Part shown: piece after piece, positions 43,725-55,345 of the stretch | Layout of the letters: each line of letters starts with the position of its first letter | Position numbering within the stretch: position 1 is the first letter of the stretch | Assembly (NCBI GenBank): GCA_036346405.1 | Contig: CM070561.1 | Coordinates: 7,504,834-7,568,833, forward strand | DNA from: Phyllostachys edulis | Taxonomy: Eukaryota; Streptophyta; Magnoliopsida; Poales; Poaceae | Direction: 5' to 3' | Length of the DNA stretch: 64,000 nt | The notes under the pieces: model-generated | Told to the model about the DNA's origin: nothing | Seen by the model: the letters and a program-made list of their open reading frames with translations, nothing else | The model's database searches: none | Made by a program: the position numbers and the translations under genes

Positions 43725-44553
43725 CAGTTAGGGTGTAGCGTTGAGGGAGTAAATTTTAGAGAATGGAAGTCACTCGCATCCACCAAAAGAAATCTTTGGG
43801 TACAGGATAGCTCAGCGAGTTGTCAATTCACCAGGAAAAGCTAGAACCAGGGTCTGATCATTTCGGCTTGAAAAGCAGACGGCAGAGTGTTGTTAATTTG
43901 GTTTGAAAAGCGTAGGTCGGAGTGTTGTCTATTCGGCGTGTCTCGGATAAAATTTTATCTTGTGTATGCCACTACCGATAGGTACAAATTGTTAGTGCCG
44001 ACGGTGCTAGCGCAAACCGTGACGACGTCGACCATACGTGTGTCGATCTGCAGTGTCGACACAGGCAGCTGGGGAAGCTTTGGTATATGAGCCCCTCCTG
44101 CATTTTGATCCTGGCCACTGTTTGCAATCTATAGCTCAATGCCGTCTGCCAGGTAAACATATACTTCAGTTCTGATTTTGCAACTTTAAACTTATGGCTT
44201 GTTTGTTTAACGTGGACTCGAGCATGTCTTCTGTCTCGACAAAAAGCATATCAAGATGCGCATTCGTCTTTCTACTCTTTTAAAGACATGCATCCACACT
44301 TCAAAATTCAATTAAGCAAGCGAGGTGACTTCCTTTGTTATTTATACTCACTTTTCATTTTCTGCAAGTTCTTTACAATATTCAGTTTGTCGTATGCGAT
44401 CAAGAAATAATTAATGCCTTTGTAATTTGTTGTGCCTATTTGAGTAGTAAGTGCTCTCGTATAAAAACTTCGCACAAATCAATCTAAAAACTTTGCACAA
44501 ATCTCAAAACAAAACATAGTTCATAAATCCGAGGAGGTAGTAATTATGCAACT
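43725..44553. other. No gene recognised
   Basis: AT-rich intergenic DNA between the GRF relic and the LINE 3' end, with no repeat or reading frame that I can name. Confidence 0.4.
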
Positions 44554-44891
44554 TTTTTTTAGAATCAAAGGGTCACCCCGGTTCCATTTCATAAAAACGA
44601 AACCAAATGTTTTTGCAGCACCAATACTGCTCAATTTACAGCACTATCCATTACAACCCCAACTTTTCAAAACTAAGGACTTGGATCACATTACAAACCG
44701 CAAATTGTCAAACTTTCTCCCTTTTAAGCTTTATCTACAGCACTAGGAAATCTTTCTTCACACTTACTTGATGCATATCCACTTGTAATTATGAAACAAC
44801 AAATTATTACAAACTTTCCAAATAGACCAGAAGCTTGCTGCAGTTATAATATTCATGACATTATTCCTTTTATTACTAACCCACCATTTTG

Positions 44892-45620
44892 CTATAGATT
44901 CAAAATTCTCACCAACCCCTTTTTAGTCAATTCTACAGTCTCATTCCAGATAATTATGGCAACAACACAATAAAAAAACAGGTGGTTGTCAGATTCTAGA
45001 TCATTACAGAATAAACAAGTCGTATCCTCTGTATATTGTCTTTTACAAAGATTATCTCTAGTCAAAAATTTGTTATGAGAAAGAAACCACAAAAAAATAT
45101 GAATTTTGGGAGGCACAGACTACTTCCAAATGGCAGGGACAAAAAGAGGAATGGCACGCCCAAACTTAACAATAGCATAGAGGGAATGCACAAAGTAAAC
45201 ACCATTAGAGCTGAACTTTCAAACCATGACATCTTCATCATGAGTCAAATTTATGGAACCAGCTATAGCTAATACCTCATACCACAAATTCATAAGCCTA
45301 TCACCCACACATCTCCAAAAAATACATTTTAGATTAATACCATCCCACAAATCTGTAATAGAACCATGTTGCTCATCAATTAACACATAAATTTCCCAAG
45401 ATTGAATAGCTAGACTAGAATTACCAAACCAGTTATCTTCCCAAAACTTAACTTTTTTACCATTACCAATCTTCCACTTATAACCCATCTTAGCAGCCCT
45501 GCTAGCCCATAAAACTCCTTCAGAAAAAAGGAGAAGCATTTTGAGGAGTACAAGCAAAACATTAGGATTGCAAGTATTACATTTATGATCTATCACCTTC
45601 CTCCAAAGCTTATCAACACC
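44892..45620 (-). pseudogene. LINE ORF2 C-terminal part with RT zinc-binding domain
   Basis: The upper part contains a KWKIGNGKKVKFWEDNW stretch, typical of LINE ORF2 after the RT. The lower part contains PPKIHIFLWFLSHNKFLTRDNL followed by CLFCND and HLFFYC, the Cys/His pattern of the zf-RVT domain. Frame is lost between about 45216 and 45116. The upstream continuation resumes at 57436 beyond the MULE. Confidence 0.88.
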
Positions 45621-45629
45621 CAAATTATA

Positions 45630-45735
45630 GAATTTTTTTTATTATTTAATCCTTTTTTTAATTATATTTTAAAAATAACCCCTCGCGAACTTTTTTTTTC
45701 CAATTCTGACCCATTTGGTCACGCCACCTCCCGTG
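45630..45735 (+). repeat. Left terminal inverted repeat of the large MULE
   Basis: Matches the inverse of 57321-57426 nearly base for base for the outer 60 bp, then with a few changes. It contains GTCACGCCACC near its inner end, the first of the GTCACGCC motifs. Confidence 0.92.
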
Positions 45736-45905
45736 GCGTGACCAAACAATACTGTAACGCCACGCGAGCTGGCGTGACCAAAGGTGCCACGCAAGCCCTC
45801 GGCCGCGCGCCGTGCCAGCGTGGAGCTTGCGTGGCGCACCTGTCACGCCGGCACTCATGGCGTGACAAGGCATATGGTCACGCCATGAGTCCCGGCGTGA
45901 CAGTG
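45715..45905. repeat. Left subterminal GTCACGCC/GGCGTGAC motif cluster
   Basis: Seven exact copies in both orientations, often paired as short palindromes (GTCACGCCACC...GTGGCGTGAC). The same motif recurs at 54559-55000 and 57141-57330. Probable transposase-binding sites by analogy with other DNA transposons. Confidence 0.8.
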
Positions 45906-46515
45906 GCGACTTAAAGTCGGGCAGCCCGGCCCGTTCCTCATTTTTCCTATCTCCTCCCTTCTACTTTCGCCGCCGCCACCGAGGACCTGTTGAACCCTAG
46001 TCGCCGCCGCTGCTAAAGCCGCCGCTGCTCGCGCCGCCGGAAGGCCGCCTCTCCTCCTCCCGGGCTCTCCTCCGCCGCTCTCCTCCACGCGTGCCCGTCG
46101 CCGCCGGTCCTCCTCCCCCGTGGCCTCCTCCGCCGGTCCTCCTACCCGGCCTGCCCTCCCCATGGTCGGTCCTCTGCTCCCCACCGGCTTCTTGAGGTAT
46201 ACCTGTTGATTGTGAGATAATTTGTTGAAATGGATACACAGATTGCTGATCATTATCAATTAATTTTTCCACTTAGGAACCATCTTGTCCATTACTCACA
46301 AAATTTTGCTCGCGAGCTTTTTTCTTGTAGAGACCACCGTCACAACAACCCACTTTTCACAATGCAATTTTCATAGTTTGTAGGTCACAGAGTTTACGTC
46401 ACGCCACTTTATGTAATGCACTACTAATTTATTTGATCAAGCGACCACAATACGAGGAAAGGTAATAAGATTCACCTATACATGCTTAGAATCTCGGAAG
46501 TAGCCTTTTAGAATA
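45906..46515. other. GC-rich leader-like stretch of the MULE; no gene recognised
   Basis: 45960-46190 is a CCGCCG-rich stretch resembling a plant 5' leader, followed by AT-rich DNA. The open frames on both strands here are low in complexity and have no recognisable domain. Confidence 0.4.
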
Positions 46516-48348
46516 GGAAGAAGTCCATTCTACCCCCTCAAGTATCAACGTCACGGACACCTAACCCCTGAACAAAAAAATCGGCCCTTTGACACTCGGT
46601 TGCAAAACCGACAACCTACCCCCGAGGCTGTTTAGATGCGGTGGTTTTGGCTGATGTGGCGTCTTGGTGGCCTGGTTTTGTCCGGTCGGTCGCTGACTGG
46701 GCTGCAACGTGGCGATGACTCAGCTTCTACCCCTCTTTCTTCCTCAGTCTCTCTCCCATGTCCATCTCGTCCAGCACGGCATTTGCTGGTGAGGTTGTTG
46801 CCGCTCAAGTCCGGCTTGGCGGCCTGTTCGGCCACCGCCTCCACCACCGGTGCCCTCCACTCCTCACAGCATTTCTGCCCGCCCCTCCTCTGCACTTTCT
46901 CCCTTCCCCTCCTTTCTCCTAACGCAGGAGCTCAAGCAAGCCCGAAGAAACGCAGAGCCGCTCCGGCCGCCAGGCTCCCCGCTCCACCCCTCCACGCCGG
47001 CCTCGCCCACCTCGCTGTCACCACCGCGCCCCCTCCACGCCGCAGCCCTCCTCTGCTCCTTTCATCAGACAACAGAGAGCAAAGGGGAACACCACGGGGG
47101 CTCAAGGTGGCCTTGCGTAATGGGGAGTCTTGGTTGCCAGCCAGTGGGTGGTTCTTGCATTGGGAATGTAGCAAATGGAACCGTTGGGTGGAGACAAACC
47201 GGAGGGTGGTGGTGGCGCACCTTAAGGTGGACGATGGCTGGCTGGCGGCGGCGAGCGGCGGTGGCGCGGCGAGGAAGTCGTGGGGGTGACGCTCTGGCGG
47301 AGGAGGGCTCCAATGCTAGGTGGTGGCACCTTGGGGGAGGCGAAGAGGTGCTCCCATCGCGAGGGCTTCGTCTGGGACTTCACGGATGGGGAATGGCGGT
47401 GTCGGCGACGGAATCGACCGGAAGTAAAGAAGATGAGGTCGTTGACGAAATTCTGTGAACAAAAGAGGAAATCCGTTAGGGGAAAACACTGAGGGGACTT
47501 GGGGGCGAGCTTTGAAGCGGATGAGAGTGCCGGGACGGAGAGATGCCCGGGTAGGAGCTTGGCTTGGTGCTTGATTGAAGAGGGGGGATGGCCGCCGCCG
47601 AAGCCATAGACCACCGCGGAGGGCGCCTCCTCCTTGCGGTCCTCCTCCTGGCCCTGGTTGTCTCCAGGCACTACCTTGACGCGCACCACCGCGGGCTGAA
47701 GCGCCGCCGTCGGAAGCACGAGATCCACTCGCCGATCAAGACGGTGGTGGTGGTGGTGGAGGTCATGGAGAACCGCAGCTTCGATCACATCCTAGGCTGG
47801 CTGCGCCACCGTCGCCCCGACATCGACGGCCTCACTGGCGCCGAGTCCAACCGCCTCAACTTCTCCGACCCTTCCTCCCCGGAGATCTTCGTCACCAACG
47901 AGGCCGGATACGTCGACTCCGACCCCAGCCACGGCTTCGAGGACATCCTCGAGCAGATCTTGACTCCGCAGACACCTCCGCCGTGCCGGCCCCTATGTCC
48001 GGCTTCGCCCAGAACGCCCGCGGCATGGGCCTCGGCATGCTGCAGAATGACATGAGCGGCAACAACCTCACCGGCAAATGCCGTGCTAGACGAGATGGAC
48101 ACGGGGAGAGAGAGTGAGGAAGAAAGAGGGGTAGAAGCTGAGTCATCGCCACGTTGCAGCCCAGTCAGCGACCGACCGGACAAAACCAGGCCACCCAGAC
48201 GCCACATCAGCAAAACCACCGCACGAAACAGCCTCAGGGGGTAGGTTGTCCGGTTTTGCAACTTCGGGGTGTCAAAGGACCGATTTTTTTGTTCAGGGGG
48301 TTAGGTGTCCGCACGTCGATACTTGAGGGGGTAGAATGGACTTCTTCC
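46516..48348. mobile_element. Pack-MULE nested in the large MULE, 1.83 kb
   Basis: Ends GGAAGAAGTCCATTCTACCC and its inverse are flanked by TTTAGAATA at 46507-46515 and 48349-48357 (9-bp TSD). The inverted arms are about 295 bp (46516-46812 and 48053-48348). The GC-rich interior holds a phospholipase C gene fragment and another block (46850-47500) that I cannot identify. It has no transposase, so it depends on a helper MULE. Confidence 0.92.
47588..48040 (+). pseudogene. Captured non-specific phospholipase C (NPC) gene fragment
   Basis: From the ATG at 47588 the frame gives a hydrophobic signal-like segment (LLLAVLLLALVVS), then IKTVVVVVEVMENRSFDHIL, the conserved phosphoesterase motif of plant NPC enzymes, which cleave phospholipids to diacylglycerol. 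WLRHRRPDIDGLTGAESNR and AGYVDSDPSHGFEDILEQI follow in family order. After about residue 125 the frame shifts (GFAQNARGMGL continues in another frame), and the fragment stops at the Pack-MULE arm near 48050. NPC enzymes are about 500 residues, so only the N-terminal quarter is here. It includes two extra residues next to ENRSFDH. Confidence 0.82.
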
Positions 48349-48357
48349 TTTAGAATA

Positions 48358-49150
48358 TTGAACCGATGGTCCTAACAAAGTCAGCGTGTAATTCCAAATT
48401 GTCAGTTTAAAGTAGTATAAACTAGATGAATCAGTCATACATTGAACAGCAAGCACATTTACGTTTGTTGGAATGTCTAGCATACTAAGGAGACCAAGAG
48501 ACCACCTAAAAGGCTAAAAACCTTGTCTACCATTACTACCTTCCCTAAAAGGATAGTGCCCATATATTCAAACCAACTTTGTTGCATCGCTCTCACAAGA
48601 AACCTCAATGCCCTTCCCATCGAACTCACATCCCACACTCAATAGGACAACACCACGACACGACCACACGACTTATAGGAAAGCTATCACTCGAGGGCTA
48701 TTTGACAGATAGCATCAAGAACCGCATTGAGATCATGGAGCAAGCCAGCAAGGGGCATGCAATCTGCGATTAGAGATACTCCGATGGGACCGAGAGGTGG
48801 GGATGGGGGGAGGGGATCGTACGGACCTGGTGAGGTGGGTGTAGAAGAGCTGCTTGGATAGCTCCTGGCACCTCTCGATGGTGGGCGGCTCCACGATAAA
48901 GGTTGACTTACCTCCTTTCTGCATATAAGATTTTTCGAGCGAGTGGTTTGTGGCACTCGGCGTGTAAGCTCTGGCGTCCAGAGCGAAGTCTGGCGCGATT
49001 CGAGAATGAGCCTGGCGATCCCAAACACGTGGTTTGGGCGGTCTCGAGAACGGGATCTCGAGCGTACCTAGGCACGTGGATCCAGGGTAGTCATTGTGAA
49101 ATGACCTGTCAATTATGCATATGTTTGTACCGTCAAACTGTTGGATGTAG
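48358..49150. other. MULE interior, no gene recognised
   Basis: Mixed-composition sequence between the Pack-MULE and the transposase gene. Probably promoter and leader of the transposase; open frames here lack any known motif. Confidence 0.4.
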
Positions 49151-51480
49151 ATGGACAGAGTTGTACGTGTATTTACTAGTGGGGCCATTTGCCAAACTGG
49201 AAGTTCTGTCGATTTCAGCGGCATGGAAGCGACCGTCCTTCTATTTCCCGAATCACCGGACTTTAAAACTCTTGTGACTAGGATTAAGTCGACATTTGGA
49301 TGGAATGAGCCCGGGGTCGTTGTCGGAATGCAAGGACGATATGACGTAGGGCAGGGTTCAAAGATGCACGCCTTTTTGGTGCCAATCCTGTCCGCCGATG
49401 ATTGGCACACGTACAAGGAAATTATGCAAACATCTCAGGTCCAGGCATTGGAGGTGGCAGTGGAAAGGACAATCGTTGTTGAGAATTTGCCAGACAATTT
49501 AGATGTGGTGAATGGCAACACGGAGGAACAAGACCCCCCCAATAGAAGAGGGACCTTCCGAAGAGTTTATTAGCGTGAGTCCGACCAACCATGGCCCCCC
49601 TGTCGGTGGATCTGCTTGTATCTTCCCCGCAACGTGTTATTGACCCTGTGATTGATTTCAACGGCGCTGTAATGAACAACGAGCTTGAGGAGGAGTTGTT
49701 TCGCGATGGAACAACCCGTGAAGTGGAGTCTGGCGAATGATGGAGCTCGACCGAAGATGATGGTCCTGCACCTCTTTTCTCCTCAGAGGAAGCCAGGGTT
49801 CTTCGCAGTGTGATGGGTGAGGTCCCGTCGGTGCATTCTTTCGATGATGTCAGTATGGTTGATAAGGCGGTTTGTGCTAATGGGTTGAGGAGTAGGGATG
49901 GCATTGCGGACCCGGAGAATGACATAATACGGAAGAACTTGTTGTTTCCAACCATGGAGGACATGAAGGTTTGGTTGCAAAAATACTCAGTGCGGCACCA
50001 TCGTCCGTTCATAGTGCAACAGTCCGATGTGAACAAGAGGTACACTGTGAGGTGCGAAAGGGGTGTGGATGGAAGGTATGGGGCATAAAACAAGGGACAA
50101 CCAATGGAAAATAGCAAATGTGAAGCGACCTCACACTTGTGGGATCGCACAAGTGTCCGAGGAGCACCTCCAGCGACCACAAATTTCATTGCTAGGCGAT
50201 TATGGCGGTTGTATGCATCGATCTGATGTGTCCGTCGCCACCCTTATCGAGGTTATCTACGGGTTCATTAAGTACCGTGTGAAGTACGGAAAGCATGGAG
50301 GGCAAAGCAGAGAGCGATGCAGTTATTGTGGGGTGATTGGAAGGAGTCTTACGGTTTGCTTTCTCGAATCCTAACCGCTATGCAGGCCAAGAATCCGGGC
50401 ATGGTGTTTCACCCTTGGCACGACAACCGTCTTTAAACTTCGATGGAGGGTTACAAAACATGTCCTTCGGCGGGTGTATTGGTCCTTTGGGCAATGCATA
50501 GAGGCCTTCAAACATTGCAGACCTGTCTTATCTGTTGACGCTACATTCTTGACGGGGAAGTACTATGGTGCCTTGATGCTCGCCGAGGGTATTGATGCAG
50601 AGGACCAACTGATTCCATTAGCATTCGCATTGACAGAGGGTGAGAGCAATGCAAGCTGGGAATGGTTCCTGGATATAGTTCGTCTACACCTCGTTAGGCC
50701 TGGACGACAGGTTTGCATCATCTCGGACAGGCACCACGGCATTATGAACGCTGTGAAGAGTAGACTTGATGGACACCCGGATGTGCTACATAGGTGGTGC
50801 ATGCATCATTTAGCGACTAATTTCTTTAAGCAATGCAGCAGGGAAGATCTCACCAAAAAGTTCAAACTGTTGTGCGGATGCTTGGAGAAGAGGGAATTCG
50901 AGGTCAAGTTGACGGAGCTGAGGGGGCTGACCAACGAACGGGGTAAGTCGTGGTTGGAGGAGATCTTGCAGCAGAAGGAGAAGTGGGCACAGGCATACGA
51001 TAAAGATGGCTGTCGGTATGGAATGATGACAACGAACATATCGGAGGTGTTCAACAACGTTATTAAGGGCATCCGTGCGATGCCAGTATCTGCTATCTTG
51101 GAGTACTCCTTTCGAAAGACCAACAAGTACTTTGTGGATCGGTGGACCCGGGCAAGGGATGCATTTAACGCCGGCGAGCGTTGGGGTGTGGCTGCTACCA
51201 AGCACCTTGCTATCGCAGAGGCCGAGTCATGCAATCAGGAGGCGAAGGAATACGATCCTATTAAGCATATATACGCCGTCAAGGCAGTGGGGGGCACATC
51301 AATAGGGGGCGAACGTTACGGTGGCCGGAACCATAGAGTGAACTGGTGAGGACATCAGACATGCATGGTCCCGACGATCTTTGCATGTCCCATGCTCTCA
51401 CGTCATCACCGCTTTGTCGGCGTCGCGCTGTAAGTCACCTTACCTTCATTGTGTCGAATTCTCGAAGCAAGCCACGATCT
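49151..51480 (+). pseudogene. MuDR-like MULE transposase gene (broken)
   Basis: The transposase cuts and joins DNA at the element's ends. The N-terminal region (49151-49570) is open for 140 codons. Next, in shifted frames, comes the MuDR DNA-binding region: FPTMEDMKVWLQKYSVRHHR (about 49950), then a zinc-binding stretch with NVKRPHTCGI (about 50115). The MULE domain (50450-51349) shows VDATFL (Asp at 50537), IISDRHHG (Asp at 50726), RWCMHH and TTNISEVFN (Glu at 51044), the DDE triad with the C..H motif. A SWIM-finger remnant with PCSHVITA follows near 51395, and PYLDP near 51500. Stops at 49570, 49738, 50086 and 51347 prevent a full product. Confidence 0.9.
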
Positions 51481-51965
51481 GAGACTTGGGAGAAGCGATT
51501 GAGCCTTACCTAGATCCTCGCATTGGCCACCGTGACGTGGGGAGGAATACATTCGGCGTAAACATGATGAACAAGCTCTGTGGCGAAGGAAGAGGAAGAG
51601 GCTTCAGAATGACATGGACCTCGCACGCAAGAGGGCCGTGGGACATGTACTCTCTAGGGGACTTCAACGGCGCCAAAGAAGACCAACAGTGCTCGAGTGC
51701 CACCAAGACGGACACACAAGGGCAAAGCACGTCAAGAGGGAATCCCGGTCAGCTTGAGGTCGGGCGGCGCTCACATGTCGCCCCACCTGCTTGAGGTATT
51801 CAATGCTATTGTCAACGCAAAAATGGTTGTTCTTTACGTATATAGTACTTTCATTTGCAGTTCACATATAGTTTTGAACGTCATGTGTACTTACTTTCAT
51901 TTTGCATTCTATACATTGTTTTGTACCTCATGTGATCTTACAAAAATCCTATCCTATAATGCAGG
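51481..51965 (+). other. Transposase 3' end remnant and spacer
   Basis: The transposase C-terminus appears to continue in broken frames to about 51790: a CSSATKTDTQG stretch may be a decayed zinc knuckle, and alternative frames give PPRRTHKGKARQ. AT-rich spacer follows from 51800. Confidence 0.4.
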
Positions 51966-53600
51966 ATGCCGCAGCACGCGCAATACGCAATTGCTCCTCT
52001 CAGAGTACGACGACGACCACCGCGCTCGCCGCATAGCCCACGGTGGTCAGGTGAGATTTGCTGCTCTTGTACTTCATCGTGCTTGTTGTTTCACTTATTT
52101 ATTTACGTATCTCTCTTGCAGGTACTCCAGCCACTTCGCCCTCGGACCCACACGCCCCTAGATTGGGATGAGCGGTACGAGTCACACGTCCGCTCAGCAG
52201 GTCTCCTTGCTTTGGCGCGGATAGTTGTCAACAGGCTCCCTCGTATGGATGGTTCTGCGCTCACCGCACTGGTGGACCGGTGGCGTCCAGAGACCCACAC
52301 TTTCCACCTACCGTTAGGCGAGATGACTATCACGCTTGGGGCGTTGGTATGATTTTGGGCCTCCCGTGAGGGTGAGCTTTGATCGGGGCGTCAACGGCCT
52401 TGGTGGCGAGACCGGTGGGAGAGTGGCTCGAGTGCGATCGAGGACCCCGCGGACTCGAGACAACAGCCATCTGCGGTGCTACGTCATGGTGCCGCGCACT
52501 TTAACGTGTGCCGCGAACGCAGATGTCGCCACGATGGAAGCGCCGCGCGGGCGTGGATGTGGCATCTTCTTGGCTCCTTCCTCTTCCCGGACGGTACCGC
52601 AACGATGTCTCTGGATTTACTTGCGATTTTGGCGATTTCACGACGAGGACCTACGGTTGGGGTTACGCTACCTGGCGTGTCAGATCAAGATTCGTGCGAT
52701 GCATGCCGATCGAAGTCGCGGAGGGCAACTTGGTGGCTACGCGCCCTCCCGCAGACTGGATGTGGGCGTTTCCCGTGGGTCGACCCACTCGTCTTTGCCT
52801 TGCGTGCGGATTTTTAATTAATCACTCAAGTCTCGTTCAAGTAAGAAATACGACCGATATATATCTCCATGCGAGCATGGCTATGGCCCATTGAAGACGA
52901 GGCCTCATGACCCACAAGAGCCTACCTCGGAGCTCTATCATGGCACCTCTTGGGCGTCAGAGGTCGCGGTACCTCAGCGATATCTGAGCGAGGCTAGACG
53001 TCATCACACGGGACCAGTCTTTGTTTCATAAGTTATTTTACTTGCCGGATTGACCTATTGAGCTAAACCATTTCTTTGCGCAGTCATGTGGTCGCCATAT
53101 CGTCCGAGACGCAGGTCGATGACCTTGCGCTAAACCCGATGTCTGGCGGGCGGGACTCGTGGTTGACCCTCTCGCCATTGATCTACTTCCATGCGTTGGA
53201 GTACCATTTGCCCCATCGGGTGATGAGGCGCTTGGGAAGTTTCAAGCATGGCCACCAGCGGTGTTCTCGACAGATATAAACCTTCGTGGGTAAGTCGTCC
53301 TTATCGTGTATGTGCAGCTTCGGTAGCGCTTTTTGTGCTAACTTTTAGATTGTCGCCGTCGTAGGATGAATCGAAAGCGGAGGTACCGGCACACGGACTG
53401 GTTACATTATCACCGAGCCTACGTGTTGGAGTGGCAGGACCAAACAAATCTGTCGGGGCGTGACCGAGATCCATCGAGGCATAACCGTCGAGATACCTCG
53501 GTGGCTACGGCGTCGCGTCTCTCGGCCGACGCGATGACCGATGCGGATGTAGATGATGGTGATGACGACGAGGAGGACATCGTGGGCGACTCACGATGAG
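51966..53600 (+). pseudogene. Plant mobile domain (PMD) gene, broken
   Basis: A short first exon (51966-52050, basic) is followed by GTGAGATTTG and an intron ending TTGCAG at about 52121. The next exon encodes WDERYESHVRSAGLL, ALARIVVNRLPRMDGSALT, ALVDRWRPETHTFHLPLGEM and TITLGALV, the N-terminal half of the PMD found in plant transposons and MAIN/MAIL1-like proteins. After a stop near 52352 further PMD-like remnants in changing frames include WHLLGSFLFPDGT (about 52560) and LRYLACQIKIRAM (about 52665). A stretch with RVMRRLGSFKHGH near 53220 and HTDWLHYHRAYVLEW near 53390 matches the C-terminal half of such proteins. Its role in transposition is unknown. Confidence 0.78.
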
Positions 53601-53829
53601 TTCACACGACGGGCACTTTCGGTAGGAGAGGCCCCATCAACGCTTACTACGTAAGTACATTGTATCACACCACTAATTAGCAATGTCACCATGCGTAAGC
53701 TAACTGAATGTGTTTTTCCGTTCGTGGAAGCGGCTCGCCAAGATAAGCAACGAGGCCGGAAGGTTCTCATGCTCTGAGGAGGGTTTGGAGGAGCTTAACG
53801 CTTCCGGACTTCGTTGAGGTAACACACAC

Positions 53830-54316
53830 TACATTAAATTAACATGTTATCCCTTGTTATATATTTTGTTGCATTAAACTTCACTACCTTTTTGTTGTTC
53901 AACCTTGTAGTTGGTTCGCCGCCAATGCCGGGCGATAAAGATGAGTGTGTGGCGGCATCGGAGAGGTCGTGCTACCTGGCCCGGCTCGGAGTGGCTCAGA
54001 CGAGGCCGAGGAGGATGAGGAGGAGGCCGAGGAGGAGGCCGGGGAGGACGAGGAGGAGGCCGGGGAGGACGAGGAGGAGGCCGAGGAGGAGGCCAGGGAG
54101 GACGAGGAGGACGTCGCTGCTAGGATTCCCGACGAGATGCTCCTCAAGGACCTGGTTGATGCACCGCCCCCGACACAGGCGACTCAGGACACCCCACCAC
54201 GCCGCCGTAAATGGCGTGATCGCGCGGACATTAGTTCTGTAAACGTCGTCGAGGGCACGCGAGGCCAACACCCAGTAGCGAGGTTCACGCCGGTCGGGTC
54301 TTGGCCAAAAGCATAG
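53830..54316 (+). pseudogene. Acidic C-terminal exon, probably of the PMD gene
   Basis: From about 53945 the frame reads GSDEAEEDEEEAEEEAGEDE and continues with repeated E/D-rich units encoded by GAGGAGG(C/A)-type repeats (53990-54110). It then ends in an RIPDEMLLKDLVDAPPP and TPPRRRKWRDRADI tail to a stop at 54314-54316. The acidic tract, intron-like spacing and position suggest the last exon of the preceding PMD gene, whose family often ends in low-complexity tails. Confidence 0.55.
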
Positions 54317-54556
54317 TCGATGGGATGAATGACTGTGTGCTTGCATTTTGTATAGTTCATATCTTATGGAACTTTGTATGGATGATGGTTGCATCTTTTT
54401 GCTGTTTGAATGAAATCATTGTAATGAACTTCGGATGACCTTATCTTTTCTTGTTTGGATGAGAGAAAAAGATTACGGCTGATATGGATGATGGTTGCTT
54501 CTTATTGCTGTTTGAATGAAATAAGTGTTTGGTTGATTCAATGCAAGTGAGTGATA

Positions 54557-54998
54557 CTGTCACGCCGTTATTGGTGGCGTGACAATACAGTCCTGTCACG
54601 CCAGTGTAAGTGGCGTGACAGGACTTAGCCCCGGCAGCGATGGTCCAAAATGCAAGCCCTCTGGTACATGAAGCATATTGGCGTGGCAGCCCGTTTTTGC
54701 CACGCCGTTAAGGGTGGCGTGACAATACAGTCCTGCCACGCCACTTACAGTGGCGTGGTAGGACTTAGCCCCGGCAGCGATGGTCCAAAATGCAAGCCCT
54801 CTGGCACATGAAGCATATTGGCGTGGCAGCCCGTTTTGGCCACGCCGTTAAGGGTGGCGTGACAATACATCCCTGTCACGCTAGTGTAAGTGGCGTGGCA
54901 GGACTTAGCCCCGGCAGCGATGGCCCTTTTTGGCAAGCTCTCTGGCACACGAAGCATTTTGGCGTGGCACAATGCTTCGGCCACGCCGTGAATGGTGG
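54557..54998. repeat. Tandem array of about 140-bp units with GGCGTGAC palindromes
   Basis: About three units, each with CACGCCGTTA...GGTGGCGTGAC, a second inverted pair, CTTAGCCCCGGCAGCGATGG, AAAATGCAAGCCCTCTGG (third unit altered) and GCGTGGCAGCCCG. Spacing of the GGCAGCGATGG marker is about 140 bp. The unit contains the same motif as the ends. Confidence 0.88.
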
Positions 54999-55006
54999 CG
55001 TGACAA

Positions 55007-55345
55007 GGGTTAGGGATAGGGTTTTAGGTTTTTAGGGGGTTAGGTTCAGGATTAGGGTTAGGGTTAGGGTTTCAGGTTCATAGGTCAAGGGTCAGGGTTA
55101 GGGTTTTAGGTTAAGGGTCAAGATTAGGGTTTCAGATTGAGGGTTAGGGTTAGGGTCTTACGTTTCATTCAGGGTTAGGTTTAGGGTTAGGGTTTTAGGG
55201 TTTTAGGGTTAGGGTTTTAGGTGTTTAGGTTCAGATTCAAGGTTAGGGTTTTAGATTGAGGGTCAGGGTTAGGTCAAGGGTCAGGTTAGGGCTTTAGGTT
55301 TTTAGGGTTAGGGTTAGGGTGGTTTTCAGGTTCAGGGTTTCAGCT
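55007..55345. repeat. Degenerate telomere-like TTAGGG/TTTAGGG tract
   Basis: Repeated GGGTTAGGG, GGGTTTTAGG and TTAGGTTC-type units run for about 340 bp in one orientation. They are more degenerate than a functional plant telomere array, and interspersed with TTCAGG and GGTCA variants. It lies between the motif array and the GRF gene. Confidence 0.85.

Noticed and set aside
48733..49416. Minus-strand open frame of 227 codons in the MULE
   Set aside because: Overlaps the plus-strand transposase N-terminal region and shows no recognisable motif; probably chance.
49422..50189. Minus-strand open frame of 255 codons opposite the transposase gene
   Set aside because: Low-information serine-rich translation opposite recognised MuDR-type coding sequence on the plus strand.
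53844..54242. Arg-rich open frame with RRRPGRT-type repeats
   Set aside because: Another frame of the GAGGAGG repeats that encode the acidic tail; the acidic frame ends in a normal-looking C-terminus.
55007..55345. A true chromosome end or active telomere
   Set aside because: The repeats are degenerate, short and enclosed by a transposon with intact ends and TSDs.
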